From Paenibacillus sp. sptzw28 (lineage in GTDB: Bacteria > Bacillota > Bacilli > Paenibacillales > Paenibacillaceae), in NCBI RefSeq assembly GCF_019550795.1, contig NZ_CP080545.1:2762001-2826000 (forward strand): a DNA stretch of 64,000 nt, written 5' to 3'. The stretch's first letter is position 1; every line of letters begins with the position of its first letter. The notes beneath the pieces were generated by a model that was not told where the DNA came from, ran no database searches, and saw only the letters and a program-made list of their open reading frames with translations. Positions 44,902 through 54,207 of this stretch are shown piece by piece. A program made the translations under genes and the position numbers.

Positions 44902-45288
44902 GTGTCTGTCCAAAGAGGAGAAACGTTATGGGTCGTTCCGGACGGATATATTCCGCCCGTAAGCACCGGCGATCTTGAAAGTCATGAATCGATATGCGTC
45001 TTGAATACGAATGAAACGGACGCCCAGCTGATCGTCAACGTCTATTTCGAAGATCAGCCGCCGCTCGAAGGCATTCCGCTGCTCGTCCCGGCCAAGAGGA
45101 CGCTGCATGCACGCACCTCCAGCCTGAAGAGTGGAGCAGAGATCATTCCCAAAGGTGTCCCGTATGCGATGGAGGTATTGAGCGATATTCCAATCTACGT
45201 CCAGTACAGCAGACTTGATGCTACACAGCCCGCCAATGCCCTCATGTCCGTGATGGCATATCCCGTTCGTACCAACCAAATAAAATAG
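44902..45288 (+). CDS. ASRT-type small-molecule-binding protein (sensory rhodopsin transducer family)
   Basis: The 128-residue beta-rich protein matches the Anabaena sensory rhodopsin transducer family: WVVPDGYIPPVSTGDLESHESICVLN, ADAQLIVNVYFEDQPPLEG and PIYVQYSRLDATQPANALMS. The family is proposed to bind small carbohydrate-like molecules and is often found in sugar operons; there is no rhodopsin here. It starts at GTG 44902 with GGAGGAG upstream and is 42 nt after the aldolase gene, so it lies within the rhamnose operon. Confidence 0.85.
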   Translation: MSVQRGETLWVVPDGYIPPVSTGDLESHESICVLNTNETDAQLIVNVYFEDQPPLEGIPLLVPAKRTLHARTSSLKSGAEIIPKGVPYAMEVLSDIPIYVQYSRLDATQPANALMSVMAYPVRTNQIK

Positions 45289-45309
45289 ATACGAAAGGAT
45301 GAAACAACG

Positions 45310-46530
45310 ATGAGCGACCGCGCTTACGGCTTGTTTGAAGAGCAGCAGCACAATCGAGGCATCGATTTAAACAAAGTGAAAGCGAAGCTGAAATCGATCC
45401 GTATCGAAACGCCATCCTGGGGTTACGGCGATTCGGGAACAAGGTTCAAAGTGTTTCGCAAAAATGGCGTGCCCCGCACTCCGTTCGAGAAATTTGACGA
45501 TGCGGCTGTCGTCCATAAGCTGACAGGCCTTTGTCCATCGGTTGCCATTCATATTCCTTGGGATAAAGTTGACGATTACGATAAGCTTCGCACTCATGCC
45601 GAAGGACTCGATTTGCAAATCGGAGCCGTCAACCCCAATCTGTTTCAAGAGGATGACTATATGTTCGGCAGCGTCACCAATTCCGATCCGGCGGTTCGCC
45701 GCAAAGCGACCGACCACCTGCTCGAATGTGTCGATATCGCCAAAGCGACAGGCTCTCGCGATCTAAGCCTGTGGTTTGCGGACGGCACGAATTATCCCGG
45801 CCAAGCGGATATCCGCAAGCGGAAAACATGGATGTATGAGGCGCTGTCCGAGATGTATAAAGCGATGACCCCTGATATGCGGATGCTCATTGAATATAAA
45901 TTTTTCGAGCCCGCTTTCTATCACACGGATCTCGCCGATTGGGGCATGGCGTACAATTTGGCGAAAAAACTGGGCGACCGGGCTTCGGTGCTGGTCGATA
46001 CCGGCCATCATGCGCCCGGCACGAACGTGGAACATATCGTTGCATACCTGCTCGATGAGCAGAGACTTGGCGGATTTCACTTCAACAGCCGCAAATACGC
46101 AGATGACGACTTGATCGTCGGAGCGATCAATCCTTATGAACTTTTCCTTATTTTCTATCAAATTATCGAAGCTGCTAACGATGCAGACGGCGGCATCCGC
46201 GGCTGCGCGGACGATATTGCTTACATGATCGACCAAAGCCACAATATCGAGCCGAAGATCCAGGCGATGATCCGCTCGGTGTTGAACGTCCAGACGCAGT
46301 ATGCGAAGGCGCTGCTTATTAATCTGGACGAGGTGCACGCCGCACAGGAAGCCCAGGATGTGATGGCTGCCGAGGATGCGGTCCGCAGCGCGTACGAAGT
46401 CGACGTTACACCGCTGCTTCATGCGGTGCGCGAGGAGCTCGGTCTGCCGCTCGATCCGATGAAAGCATTCCGGGAAAGCGGTTATGTCGAATCCATCGCC
46501 CATCGCGGCAAGGGCGGCGCGAGCTGGTGA
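45310..46530 (+). CDS. rhaI: L-rhamnose isomerase (Gram-positive RhaI type)
   Basis: The 406-residue TIM-barrel isomerase converts L-rhamnose to L-rhamnulose. Metal-site motifs visible are SVAIHIPWDKVDD (His and Asp), IEYKFFEPAFYHTD, VDTGHHAPGTNVE and GGFHFNSRKYADDDL. It is of the Rhizobium/Gram-positive type rather than E. coli RhaA. ATG 45310 follows AAAGGATGAAACA. It overlaps rhaB by GTGA. Pathway context agrees. Confidence 0.92.
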   Translation: MSDRAYGLFEEQQHNRGIDLNKVKAKLKSIRIETPSWGYGDSGTRFKVFRKNGVPRTPFEKFDDAAVVHKLTGLCPSVAIHIPWDKVDDYDKLRTHAEGLDLQIGAVNPNLFQEDDYMFGSVTNSDPAVRRKATDHLLECVDIAKATGSRDLSLWFADGTNYPGQADIRKRKTWMYEALSEMYKAMTPDMRMLIEYKFFEPAFYHTDLADWGMAYNLAKKLGDRASVLVDTGHHAPGTNVEHIVAYLLDEQRLGGFHFNSRKYADDDLIVGAINPYELFLIFYQIIEAANDADGGIRGCADDIAYMIDQSHNIEPKIQAMIRSVLNVQTQYAKALLINLDEVHAAQEAQDVMAAEDAVRSAYEVDVTPLLHAVREELGLPLDPMKAFRESGYVESIAHRGKGGASW

Positions 46531-48008
46531 AGGCGCTCGCTTTCGATCTTGGCGCAGGCAGCGGCCGCGCGGTGCTTGGATGGGTGGAGGAGGGCAGAAT
46601 CGTCATTGAAGAGGCGCACCGATTCCCGAATGAACCGGTGCGGGTCGGCGGGCGCTTCCATTGGGACATTTTAAGGCTGTACCACGAGATTAAGCAGGGG
46701 ATTCGCAATGCCTGGCGCATTTCGAATGAAGATATAAGCAGCATCGGCATCGATTCCTGGGCGGTCGATTTCGGCCTCATCGGCGGGAATGGCGAGCTTC
46801 TCGGCAACCCTTACCATTACCGCGACACCCATACTGCGACCGCCATGGAGGAAGTATTCGCGATCGTCCCGGATGCGGAAATCTTCGCCCGCACCGGCAT
46901 TCAATTTCTGCCTTTCAACACACTGTATCAGCTTCATGCTCTCAAGCGGGATCAAAACCCGCTGCTGGCGCAAGCCGGGCATCTGCTGATGATTCCGGAT
47001 TTGCTGCGTTATTTCCTGAGCGGCGATATGTACAGCGAATTCACCAACGCAACGACTACGCAAGCGTTCAATCCGACTGCCGGCGACTGGGATGAACGGC
47101 TGCTCGGCGCTATAGGCATTAACAGGAATATTCTGCTTCCACCGGTTAAACCGGGCTCGGTTGTCGGCCGTTTGCGCGATTCCGTGACGCAGGAGCTTGG
47201 GGTGCCGGCGATTCCGCTTATCGCCGTCGGTGAACATGACACCGCTTCCGCAGTGGCGGGTGTTCCTGCGCTTACTCCGTCGTTTGCATACTTATCATGC
47301 GGTACCTGGTCGCTGATGGGGACTGAAGTGCCGGCACCGGTACTTACCGGGGAAGCGCAGAGGCTCAATTTCACGAACGAAGGCGGCGTATACGATACTT
47401 ACCGGCTGCTTAAGAACATTATGGGCTTGTGGCTGCTAGAAGAGAGCAAACGCGCATGGGAGAGAGAAAGTTCCGGTGGAGGCAAACTGCAGTATCCCGA
47501 ATTGCTGGACAGCGCTTCGCAGGCGGCACCGTTCCGCTCTCTGATCGACCCGGACGACCTGCGTTTTCTTAACCCTGACCATATGCCTTCGGCAATTGCT
47601 GCTTACTGCAGGGAGACCGGCCAGCCTGAGCCTGTTACAAAAGGCGAGATTGTTCGTTGTATTCTGGAGAGCTTGGCTTTAAAATATCGGTATGTGCTTG
47701 ACAAAACGCAGTCTTTGACCGGTTCCGTTTTTGAAGGTCTCCATATTGTAGGGGGCGGCATTCAGAACGAGCTGTTGTGCCGGTTCACGGCAAGCGCCAT
47801 CGGCAAGCCGGTGTGGGCCGGACCTGCGGAAGGAAGCGCGCTCGGCAATCTGGCGGTTCAGTTTATATCCGCCGGTGAAGTAAGCGATATTGCCGAAGCC
47901 CGGAGGCTGATCCGGGACTCATTCCCAATTACAACATACCGGCCCGAAGACCCCGCCGTTTGGAATGAAGCGTACAGCACATTCAACCAGTTGATCGGAT
48001 TGGAATGA
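46527..48008 (+). CDS. rhaB: Rhamnulokinase RhaB
   Basis: The 493-residue FGGY kinase phosphorylates L-rhamnulose. It opens with LAFDLGAGSGRAVLGWVE, the rhamnulokinase form of the phosphate-1 loop, and has SSIGIDSWAVDFGLI, YLSCGTWSLMGTE and GGGIQNELLCRFTA. It starts at GTG 46527, overlapping rhaI (GTGA). Its stop overlaps the ATG of the DeoR gene (ATGA), showing coupled translation. Confidence 0.95.
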   Translation: MKALAFDLGAGSGRAVLGWVEEGRIVIEEAHRFPNEPVRVGGRFHWDILRLYHEIKQGIRNAWRISNEDISSIGIDSWAVDFGLIGGNGELLGNPYHYRDTHTATAMEEVFAIVPDAEIFARTGIQFLPFNTLYQLHALKRDQNPLLAQAGHLLMIPDLLRYFLSGDMYSEFTNATTTQAFNPTAGDWDERLLGAIGINRNILLPPVKPGSVVGRLRDSVTQELGVPAIPLIAVGEHDTASAVAGVPALTPSFAYLSCGTWSLMGTEVPAPVLTGEAQRLNFTNEGGVYDTYRLLKNIMGLWLLEESKRAWERESSGGGKLQYPELLDSASQAAPFRSLIDPDDLRFLNPDHMPSAIAAYCRETGQPEPVTKGEIVRCILESLALKYRYVLDKTQSLTGSVFEGLHIVGGGIQNELLCRFTASAIGKPVWAGPAEGSALGNLAVQFISAGEVSDIAEARRLIRDSFPITTYRPEDPAVWNEAYSTFNQLIGLE

Positions 48009-48775
48009 AGTCCATGCTAGTGGCCGAAAGATATGCAAAAATTATACAGCTGGTCAATGACCGAGGCAGCATCCGGGTAAGCGAGCTAAGCGAGCTGTGC
48101 GGCGTGACGGAGGAAACGATCCGGCGCGATCTCGACCGGCTTGAGCATGCAGGCAAGCTTCAGCGCAGTCACGGCGGCGCGGTGAGCGTGAAGGATGCGC
48201 AGACTGAAGTTCCTTACTTCGAGCGTGAAATTATGAACGCTGCCGAGAAGAAGCGGATAGCCCAGGAAGCGGTCCAGCGGATCGAGCCTTACGATAAAAT
48301 CGCACTGGATGCGAGCTCCACGGCGTTCTATATGGCTGCGGCGATACCGGATATTCCGTTAACGGTTCTCACGAACTCGATCAAGGTAGCGCTGGAACTC
48401 GCGGGCAAGGAGAAGATAGAAGTGATTTCCACCGGAGGCATACTTTCTTCCAGATCGTTATCTTACCAAGGCCCGCTTGCAGAATCGAACCTGGAACACT
48501 TCCATGTGGACAAAGCGTTTATCTCGGGCAAAGGCGTTCACCCGGATTACGGTATCAGCGAGTCAAATGAACTGCAGGCATCCGTTAAGAGAAAAATGAT
48601 CGGAATCGCCGATGAAGTTTTCTTGCTTGCCGATTACTCGAAGTTCGGCGTCCGCGCTTTCTCGCTTATCGCTTCCTGTGAGCAGGTGCATCATCTGATA
48701 ACGGATGGCAGAGGAGACAGCGAGATGCGTCGCCGTCTTGAGGATTGTGGATTAAAAATGACTATAAGCAAGTAA
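48005..48775 (+). CDS. rhaR: DeoR family regulator of the rhamnose operon
   Basis: The 256-residue repressor has an N-terminal DeoR HTH (VSELSELCGVTEETIRRDLDRLEHAGKLQRSHGGAV) and a C-terminal phosphosugar sensor domain (IALDASSTAFYMA, TVLTNSIKVALELAG, DEVFLLADYSKFG). It probably represses the operon and is relieved by rhamnulose-1-phosphate. Four phased direct repeats lie just before the first gene. The start overlaps rhaB by ATGA, although ATG 48014 in the same frame is also possible. Symbol rhaR is by analogy with B. subtilis. Confidence 0.88.
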   Translation: MKSMLVAERYAKIIQLVNDRGSIRVSELSELCGVTEETIRRDLDRLEHAGKLQRSHGGAVSVKDAQTEVPYFEREIMNAAEKKRIAQEAVQRIEPYDKIALDASSTAFYMAAAIPDIPLTVLTNSIKVALELAGKEKIEVISTGGILSSRSLSYQGPLAESNLEHFHVDKAFISGKGVHPDYGISESNELQASVKRKMIGIADEVFLLADYSKFGVRAFSLIASCEQVHHLITDGRGDSEMRRRLEDCGLKMTISK

Positions 48776-48790
48776 AGACAATACCAGGTA

Positions 48791-48845
48791 CGAGACTGTC
48801 CGACCTTCTTTTTATAGACGAAGGCGGACAGCCTCGTTTTTTTTA
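48791..48845 (+). terminator. Terminator of the rhamnose operon
   Basis: GAGACTGTCCGACCTTCTT and AAGGCGGACAGCCTCGTTTTTTTT form a long stem with a few mismatches around a short loop, followed by eight T. Confidence 0.9.
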
Positions 48846-48899
48846 CGGTTCTACTGTTCAAATGTCCTGAACAAGGTTAAAAATAGTCAATAAACCAAG

Positions 48900-48928
48900 T
48901 TGCCATTACATAAGATGGAGTATAAGAT
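48900..48928 (+). promoter_or_regulatory. Sigma-A-type promoter
   Basis: TTGCCA (48900-48905), a 17-nt spacer and TAAGAT (48923-48928) fit a housekeeping promoter moderately well. It lies 62 nt before the ATG at 48990. Confidence 0.5.
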
Positions 48929-48989
48929 AGTAATATGAGAGAATATTCAGAACATTTCGTCAATGATATTGCTGGAGGAGGGATTGCCG

Positions 48990-49586
48990 ATGAACAAGAG
49001 TCACGAAGTAGAATATTGCAACCTGGAGCTGCGTTTTGACCGCCGGCAAATCCAAAATCTGATCCGGGATTTGATCCAGGAAGGGTATTCGCTCTATTGG
49101 AGCGAAACGGACGTCTATTTTCTCATTTCCGTTCGAAGCGGGCGAAAGCTGGTAAAACTCCGTTTCCAACGGGTGCGCCACCGGTACAAAATTATCGGCG
49201 ATTATATTATTAAAGATGAGAAGCTGTCGGAGCTGCTTGAGAAGCTGATTAACGATTCCCGCGGTCACGCGGTAGTAAAGCGTTTCAAAGACAGGCAGAT
49301 CGTGATTGAAAGCATTATGTTTGGCGAAATCATACGACTTGTGGAGGTGTCCGGCATGGAACATAGAATCATTTATCAGAAAAAACCGTTTGTCACTGTT
49401 GAAGAAGTTATCCAGGCGTTTCAGTCGAAGCGGGCGGAAGAGCGGGCGTCGGTTCTCCGTTATGAGCTTGATTACGAGCTGTCCGTCCTCCATGAGGCGG
49501 TTATGGAAGGACGCGAGTCTGATGCGGCATTGTCCAAGGAGCGTCTGCAAACTTTACGGGCCGAGATGATCCAACTTGAGTTGTGA
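48990..49586 (+). CDS. Conserved hypothetical protein (198 aa)
   Basis: The 198-residue soluble protein has a basic, beta-rich first part (NLELRFDRRQIQNLIRDL, SETDVYFLISVRSGRKLVKLRF) and an acidic helical C-terminus (KRAEERASVLRYELDYELSVLHEAV). No signal peptide, membrane helix or catalytic motif is visible and I do not recognise the family. ATG 48990 with GGAGGAGGG about 10 nt upstream is preferred to in-frame starts further left. It is flanked by a promoter and terminator, so monocistronic. Confidence 0.75.
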   Translation: MNKSHEVEYCNLELRFDRRQIQNLIRDLIQEGYSLYWSETDVYFLISVRSGRKLVKLRFQRVRHRYKIIGDYIIKDEKLSELLEKLINDSRGHAVVKRFKDRQIVIESIMFGEIIRLVEVSGMEHRIIYQKKPFVTVEEVIQAFQSKRAEERASVLRYELDYELSVLHEAVMEGRESDAALSKERLQTLRAEMIQLEL

Positions 49587-49612
49587 ACTTATGTATAAGA
49601 TATATTTGAACA

Positions 49613-49655
49613 AGTGAGCTTCCGGAGCGATTCAGGCCCGAAAGCTCATTTGTTG
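49613..49655 (+). terminator. Rho-independent terminator
   Basis: GAGCTTCCGG and CCGAAAGCTC form a stem with one wobble pair around a 10-nt loop, followed by ATTTGTTGTTT. Confidence 0.7.
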
Positions 49656-49745
49656 TTTAAGGCGCTATGCGGACAGTATCAGCTTCCGGTCGTTGCGGTC
49701 AGGGCAGCGGTTTTGACACCGTCGACATTTTTATTCGAAAGATAG

Positions 49746-49774
49746 TTTTCATTCCCGGTCAAAAAGAGTAAAAT
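49746..49774 (+). promoter_or_regulatory. Sigma-A-type promoter of gnd
   Basis: TTTTCA (49746-49751), a 17-nt spacer and TAAAAT (49769-49774). It lies 107 nt before the gnd ATG, leaving a medium-length leader with no structure I can name. Confidence 0.5.
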
Positions 49775-49880
49775 AGGAGTATTGTATGCGCAGCGTCCAG
49801 GTGTACCCCTATGCGGGATATCGAAAGATTGGCGCACGTAAGAGGTAGACTATAAACGAGTAAAGGGATGGAAGAACCAG

Positions 49881-51293
49881 ATGTCTAAACAACAAATCGG
49901 TGTAGTGGGCTTGGCCGTAATGGGCCGAAACCTTGCGCTCAACATTGAAAGCAGAGGGTTTACCGTATCGGTGTACAATCGCTCCCGTGAGAAAACAGAC
50001 GATCTTCTTCAAGACTCGCCGGGCAAGAACCTGTTTGGCACCTATTCGATCGAAGAATTCGTGGAATCGCTCGAAACTCCCCGTAAGATCTTGATCATGG
50101 TGCAAGCGGGCAAAGGTACTGACGCTACGATCGACGCTCTCGTTCCGCATTTGGCCGAAGGCGATATTATTATCGACGGCGGCAACGCATATTTCCCGGA
50201 CACGCAGCGCCGTAACAAGGAACTGGAATCGAAGGGCATCCGTTTCATCGGAACCGGCGTATCAGGCGGCGAGGAGGGCGCTCTTAAAGGACCGTCCATC
50301 ATGCCTGGAGGCCAGGAGTCCGCATATAAGCTCGTTGAACCGATTCTGACCGCGATTTCAGCTAAAGTCGGCGGCGACCCTTGCTGTACATATATCGGAC
50401 CGGACGGAGCCGGACACTACGTGAAAATGGTGCATAACGGCATCGAGTACGGCGACATGCAGCTCATTTGCGAAGCTTATGATTTACTAAAGCGCGTGCT
50501 TGGCGTAAACACGGAAGAGCTGCAGAGCATTTTCACCGAGTGGAACAAAGGCGAGCTCGACAGTTATCTGATTGAGATCACAGCTGATATTTTCACCAAA
50601 TACGATCCCGAAACCAATAAGCCGATGGTCGATGTCATCCTCGACGCGGCAGGCCAGAAGGGCACGGGAAAATGGACAAGCCAAAGCGCGCTTGACCTTG
50701 GCGTGCCATTGTCGATTATCACGGAATCCGTATTCTCGCGCTTCTTGTCCGCTCTGAAGGAAGAACGAGTTGAGGCAAGCAAGCTGCTCAAAGGACCGGC
50801 CTCAGCCCCTTATCAAGGAGATAAAGCGGCATTTATCGAAGCTGTTCGCAAAGCACTGTTCGCGAGCAAAATTTGCTCGTATGCGCAGGGCTTCGCTCAA
50901 ATGCGCGCCGCTTCCGACGAATACGGCTGGAACCTGCGTTATGGCGATATCGCGATGATCTTCCGCGGCGGCTGCATCATTCGCGCGCGTTTCCTGCAGA
51001 ACATCAAGGATGCTTACGACCGCGACGCTGGACTGCCGAACCTGCTGCTCGACTCCTATTTCAAAGAAATCGTCGAGTCGTATCAAGGCGCATGGCGTGA
51101 AGTCGTTGCGACTGCAGTAACGCAAGGCATACCTGTTCCGGCGTTCTCGAGCGCGCTGTCCTACTACGACAGCTACCGCACCGAGCGGCTCCCTGCCAAC
51201 CTGCTGCAGGCCCAGCGCGATTACTTCGGCGCTCATACGTTCAAACGCGTCGATAAAGAAGGCACGTTCCACTTCAACTGGCTGGATACGTAG
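49881..51293 (+). CDS. gndA: 6-phosphogluconate dehydrogenase
   Basis: The 470-residue enzyme oxidises 6-phosphogluconate to ribulose-5-phosphate in the pentose phosphate pathway. It has the Rossmann start [37 protein letters not shown] (substrate loop), the catalytic Lys/Asn stretch [17 protein letters not shown], and the C-terminal [11 protein letters not shown] and [16 protein letters not shown] tail. The cofactor residue after the Gly-rich loop (NRSREKT) fits an NADP-dependent GndA. The RBS AAAGGGATGGAAG precedes ATG 49881. Confidence 0.95.
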   Translation: MSKQQIGVVGLAVMGRNLALNIESRGFTVSVYNRSREKTDDLLQDSPGKNLFGTYSIEEFVESLETPRKILIMVQAGKGTDATIDALVPHLAEGDIIIDGGNAYFPDTQRRNKELESKGIRFIGTGVSGGEEGALKGPSIMPGGQESAYKLVEPILTAISAKVGGDPCCTYIGPDGAGHYVKMVHNGIEYGDMQLICEAYDLLKRVLGVNTEELQSIFTEWNKGELDSYLIEITADIFTKYDPETNKPMVDVILDAAGQKGTGKWTSQSALDLGVPLSIITESVFSRFLSALKEERVEASKLLKGPASAPYQGDKAAFIEAVRKALFASKICSYAQGFAQMRAASDEYGWNLRYGDIAMIFRGGCIIRARFLQNIKDAYDRDAGLPNLLLDSYFKEIVESYQGAWREVVATAVTQGIPVPAFSSALSYYDSYRTERLPANLLQAQRDYFGAHTFKRVDKEGTFHFNWLDT

Positions 51294-51321
51294 TACGAGG
51301 ACCGGAGGGCAAGTCCGTCAA

Positions 51322-51609
51322 TTAATGGAACCCGGACATTGCTTCGGCTAATCGGCTCCGCAAACGGTCGGCCTCCGGGCCGCACCCGCTGCGCTGTTTA
51401 ATCAGTATCATCGACACTTCGGCAAACGATTGAAATATACGCAATAATTGTGGCTGGGGAAGGCTGATTAATTCAGGCGCTTCGTCAGCCACTTTCTTTT
51501 TCATGTATTCAAGCGCCCATACGACGTCTTCCCGGCACAAGGGGTACTCGGGCCCTAATATCCGGTTTATTCGTTGATGCGACGGATGAGGCTCGCGGTT
51601 TGGAGCCAT
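51322..51609 (-). CDS. Hypothetical protein (95 aa)
   Basis: ATG 51609 with GAGGAGTGACC upstream opens a 95-residue protein. It is helical and charged: LCREDVVWALEYMKKKVADEAPE, then PQPQLLRIFQSFAEVSMIL and a C-terminal RLRSRLAEAM segment. There is no signal peptide and no motif I recognise. It is convergent with gnd (28 nt from its stop) and divergent from the shikimate kinase gene. The good RBS and lack of a competing frame support a real gene. Confidence 0.6.
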   Translation of the reverse strand: MAPNREPHPSHQRINRILGPEYPLCREDVVWALEYMKKKVADEAPELISLPQPQLLRIFQSFAEVSMILIKQRSGCGPEADRLRSRLAEAMSGFH

Positions 51610-51698
51610 AAAGGTCACTCCTCGGCTTAAATGGTCATTTAACGGTATTATCATCTCTACGCAATTTGAACTTTTTTATACCCGAAGTTTTGAGAAAA

Positions 51699-51707
51699 TG
51701 GTATGAT
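51699..51707 (+). promoter_or_regulatory. Extended -10 promoter for aroK
   Basis: TGGTATGAT is a TG-n-TATGAT extended -10 element; no good -35 is present. It lies 52 nt before the aroK ATG. Confidence 0.5.
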
Positions 51708-51759
51708 AGTTTAACATATGTCCAAATTTAAGTGGAAAATGAGAAGGTGTCTGTAGACG

Positions 51760-52281
51760 ATGGAGGACAAGCGTCAAACGCATATCGTGCTTGTCGGATT
51801 TCCGGGCACGGGAAAATCGACGGTAAGCGGGCTGCTTGCTAAACGGTTGGAATGTGAAAAAGTCGATGTCGACGAAGAGATCGAACGCATAGCCGGAAAG
51901 CGAATTGCGGATATTTTTGCAGAGAAGGGCGAAACCGCCTTTCGGGCACAAGAGACGGAAGCGCTTGCGGCCGTGCTCGACAGACAAGAGCGGCAAGTAG
52001 TCGCGACCGGCGGTGGTGCCGTACTTGCCGAGGCTAACCGTGAACTCATGCTGAATCGGGGGTTTGTGGTTGCATTGAAGGCCGATGCCGAGATGATTAT
52101 TGCGCGCGTCAGCCAGGATACCGCACGTCCGCTGCTGCAGGGAGACGTCCGGGCAAGAGTAAACAAGCTGCTGGAAGAACGAAAGCATGCCTACGATTTT
52201 GCCCATTTATCGATCGATACGACCGCCATGAGCGCCAAAGAAGTGACAGATCTTATTTATACTCGTCTGCCTTGGCATTGA
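51760..52281 (+). CDS. aroK: Shikimate kinase
   Basis: The 173-residue P-loop kinase phosphorylates shikimate. It has Walker A GFPGTGKST, the shikimate-binding DVDEEIERIAGKRIADIFAEKGETAFRAQE segment (split here as DVDEEIE...ADIFAEKGE) and GGGAV, plus the ARPLLQG lid. A weak GAGAAGGTGTCTG RBS precedes ATG 51760. The EPSP synthase gene for the next pathway step lies 46 nt downstream, so the two form a shikimate operon. Confidence 0.93.
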   Translation: MEDKRQTHIVLVGFPGTGKSTVSGLLAKRLECEKVDVDEEIERIAGKRIADIFAEKGETAFRAQETEALAAVLDRQERQVVATGGGAVLAEANRELMLNRGFVVALKADAEMIIARVSQDTARPLLQGDVRARVNKLLEERKHAYDFAHLSIDTTAMSAKEVTDLIYTRLPWH

Positions 52282-52327
52282 TTGATAATAATGTAGCCAT
52301 CATATATAAAGGAGAAACGATTCGACA

Positions 52328-53620
52328 ATGGATGTTCGCGTAATTCCCACACCTAAACTGCACGGCGAAATTCAAGCGCTCTCTTCCAAGAATTATACGA
52401 CCCGTTACCTGCTGGTTGCGGCTTTGGCTGAGGGCACGAGCACGATTTATTACCCGGCCCATAGTGAGGATAGCGACGCAATGCGCCGGTGCATCCGCGA
52501 TTTGGGGGCAGTTATTGAAGAGGATGACGAGAAGATCGTCATTACCGGCTTCGGACGAAGCCCCAAGGATGTGAAAGAGCTTGATGTCGGGAATGCCGGA
52601 GCGGTGCTCCGCTTCCTGATGGCTATAGCCGCACTTTGTCCCGATGTGACATTCATTAACCGCTATCCCGATTCGCTCGGCAAACGTCCGCACGATGATT
52701 TGATCGATGCGCTCGGACAGCTCGGAGTCGAAGTCGACCATGATAACGGCCGTCTTCCAATTACCATTCGCGGAGGTAAGCCGAGCGGCGGAAAAATCTG
52801 CGTCTCCGGAAGCGTCAGCTCCCAATATTTGAGCGCTTTGTTGTTTCTCACGCCTCTGCTTGAGCAGGACAGCGAGATCGAAGTGCTTAATGATCTGAAA
52901 TCGAAAGTCGTAGTCGGCCAGACACTCGAAGTATTGGAACAGGCCGGAATTATAATCGAGGCTAGCGAGGACCTCATGCATTTCCGTGTGCCTGGACGTC
53001 AGCGGTATGAGGCGAAGAAGTATGTCGTTCAAGGGGATTACCCTGGATCCGCTGCAATTCTGGCGGCGGCGGCGGTGACGAATTCCGATGTTACTCTGCA
53101 CCGGCTGGAAGAGAAAAGCAAGCAGGGTGAGCGCGCTATCGTTGACGTGCTCCGCATGATGGAAGTCCCACTAACGCACGAGAACGGCACGATCCGGGTA
53201 CAGGGTAACGGCAAGCTGAAGGCGCTCGAATTCGACGGGGACAAAGCGACAGACGCCGTGCTTGCCATGGTCGCAGCAGCCGTGTTTGCCGACGGAACTT
53301 CCCGTTTCTATGATGTAGAGAATTTGCGCTATAAGGAGTGCGACCGCATTACCGATTATTTGAACGAGCTTCGCAAGGCCGGCGCGAACGTAGAAGAGCG
53401 TCAAAGCGAAATTATCGTTCACGGCCGTCCCGAAGGAGTGGAGGGGGGCGTCGAAATTAACGCTCACTATGACCATCGGGTTATAATGGCGCTCACTGTC
53501 GTCGGCTTGCGCGCCAAACAACCGCTCCGGATTCGCGACGCCCACCACGTGGCCAAATCGTACCCGCAATATTTTGATCACTTAAAGGCCTTGGGCGCCA
53601 ATGTCGAGTGGATTGAATAG
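52328..53620 (+). CDS. aroA: 3-phosphoshikimate 1-carboxyvinyltransferase (EPSP synthase), divergent
   Basis: The 430-residue enzyme joins PEP to shikimate-3-phosphate. The N-terminal loop reads SSKNYTTRYL (Lys21, Asn22 replacing Ser, Arg26), the glyphosate-related loop reads VGNAGAVLRF (Gly91, Ala92, Arg95, Phe96), and KRPHDDL, SVSSQYLSALL, LRYKECDRI and HYDHRVIM are intact, so it should be active. The Thr and Pro usually at the Ala92 and Phe96 positions (E. coli Thr97 and Pro101) are both replaced. It follows aroK. RBS AAAGGAGAAACG. Confidence 0.9.
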   Translation: MDVRVIPTPKLHGEIQALSSKNYTTRYLLVAALAEGTSTIYYPAHSEDSDAMRRCIRDLGAVIEEDDEKIVITGFGRSPKDVKELDVGNAGAVLRFLMAIAALCPDVTFINRYPDSLGKRPHDDLIDALGQLGVEVDHDNGRLPITIRGGKPSGGKICVSGSVSSQYLSALLFLTPLLEQDSEIEVLNDLKSKVVVGQTLEVLEQAGIIIEASEDLMHFRVPGRQRYEAKKYVVQGDYPGSAAILAAAAVTNSDVTLHRLEEKSKQGERAIVDVLRMMEVPLTHENGTIRVQGNGKLKALEFDGDKATDAVLAMVAAAVFADGTSRFYDVENLRYKECDRITDYLNELRKAGANVEERQSEIIVHGRPEGVEGGVEINAHYDHRVIMALTVVGLRAKQPLRIRDAHHVAKSYPQYFDHLKALGANVEWIE

Positions 53621-53649
53621 AATTTCAGTGAGAGAGGGGATGCACGGTT

Positions 53650-54084
53650 ATGGCATTTCAAAACCCGTCGAGGGAAGAAATCAAACGCATTTTGGAGCAG
53701 TCGAATACTATTGCGGTCGTCGGACTCTCCGATAAACCCGAGCGCACGTCATACATGGTCTCGGAGGCGATGCAGGCCAAAGGGTACCGTATCATTCCGG
53801 TTAACCCTAATGCCGATTCTATTCTCGGTGAAAAAAGCTACCCTTCTCTAAAAGACATTCCGGAAAAGGTTGACCTTGTAAATGTGTTCCGGCGCAGCGA
53901 GCATACACCCGAGGTCGCGGAGGAAGCAGCGGCGATCGGCGCCTCGGCAATTTGGCTGCAGCTCGGCGTTTACAATGAAGTAACAGCGGAAATCGCAGGC
54001 CGAGGAGGCTTGCAGGTCATTATGGACCGCTGTATAAAGGTTGAGGATTCGATACTACTGCCGCATGGAAAATCCAAAAAATAA
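53650..54084 (+). CDS. CoA-binding protein (YccU family)
   Basis: The 144-residue Rossmann-fold protein has the CoA-binding pattern TIAVVGLSDKPERTSYMVSEAMQAKGYRIIPVNPN and GASAIWLQLGVYNE. Family members bind CoA or a nucleotide, but a reaction is not known. RBS GAGAGAGGGGATG precedes ATG 53650. It is 29 nt after aroA and may be co-transcribed. Confidence 0.88.
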   Translation: MAFQNPSREEIKRILEQSNTIAVVGLSDKPERTSYMVSEAMQAKGYRIIPVNPNADSILGEKSYPSLKDIPEKVDLVNVFRRSEHTPEVAEEAAAIGASAIWLQLGVYNEVTAEIAGRGGLQVIMDRCIKVEDSILLPHGKSKK

Positions 54085-54207
54085 CCATAATTTATGCTTC
54101 GAGAACTTTTCATAAAAAACGCTTGTCTCTCCAACAATAAGAAAGGTTCCTTTAGACTGACCAGTCTTAGGAAAACCGACATCTTACAATTCCAAGGAGG
54201 ACAACCA

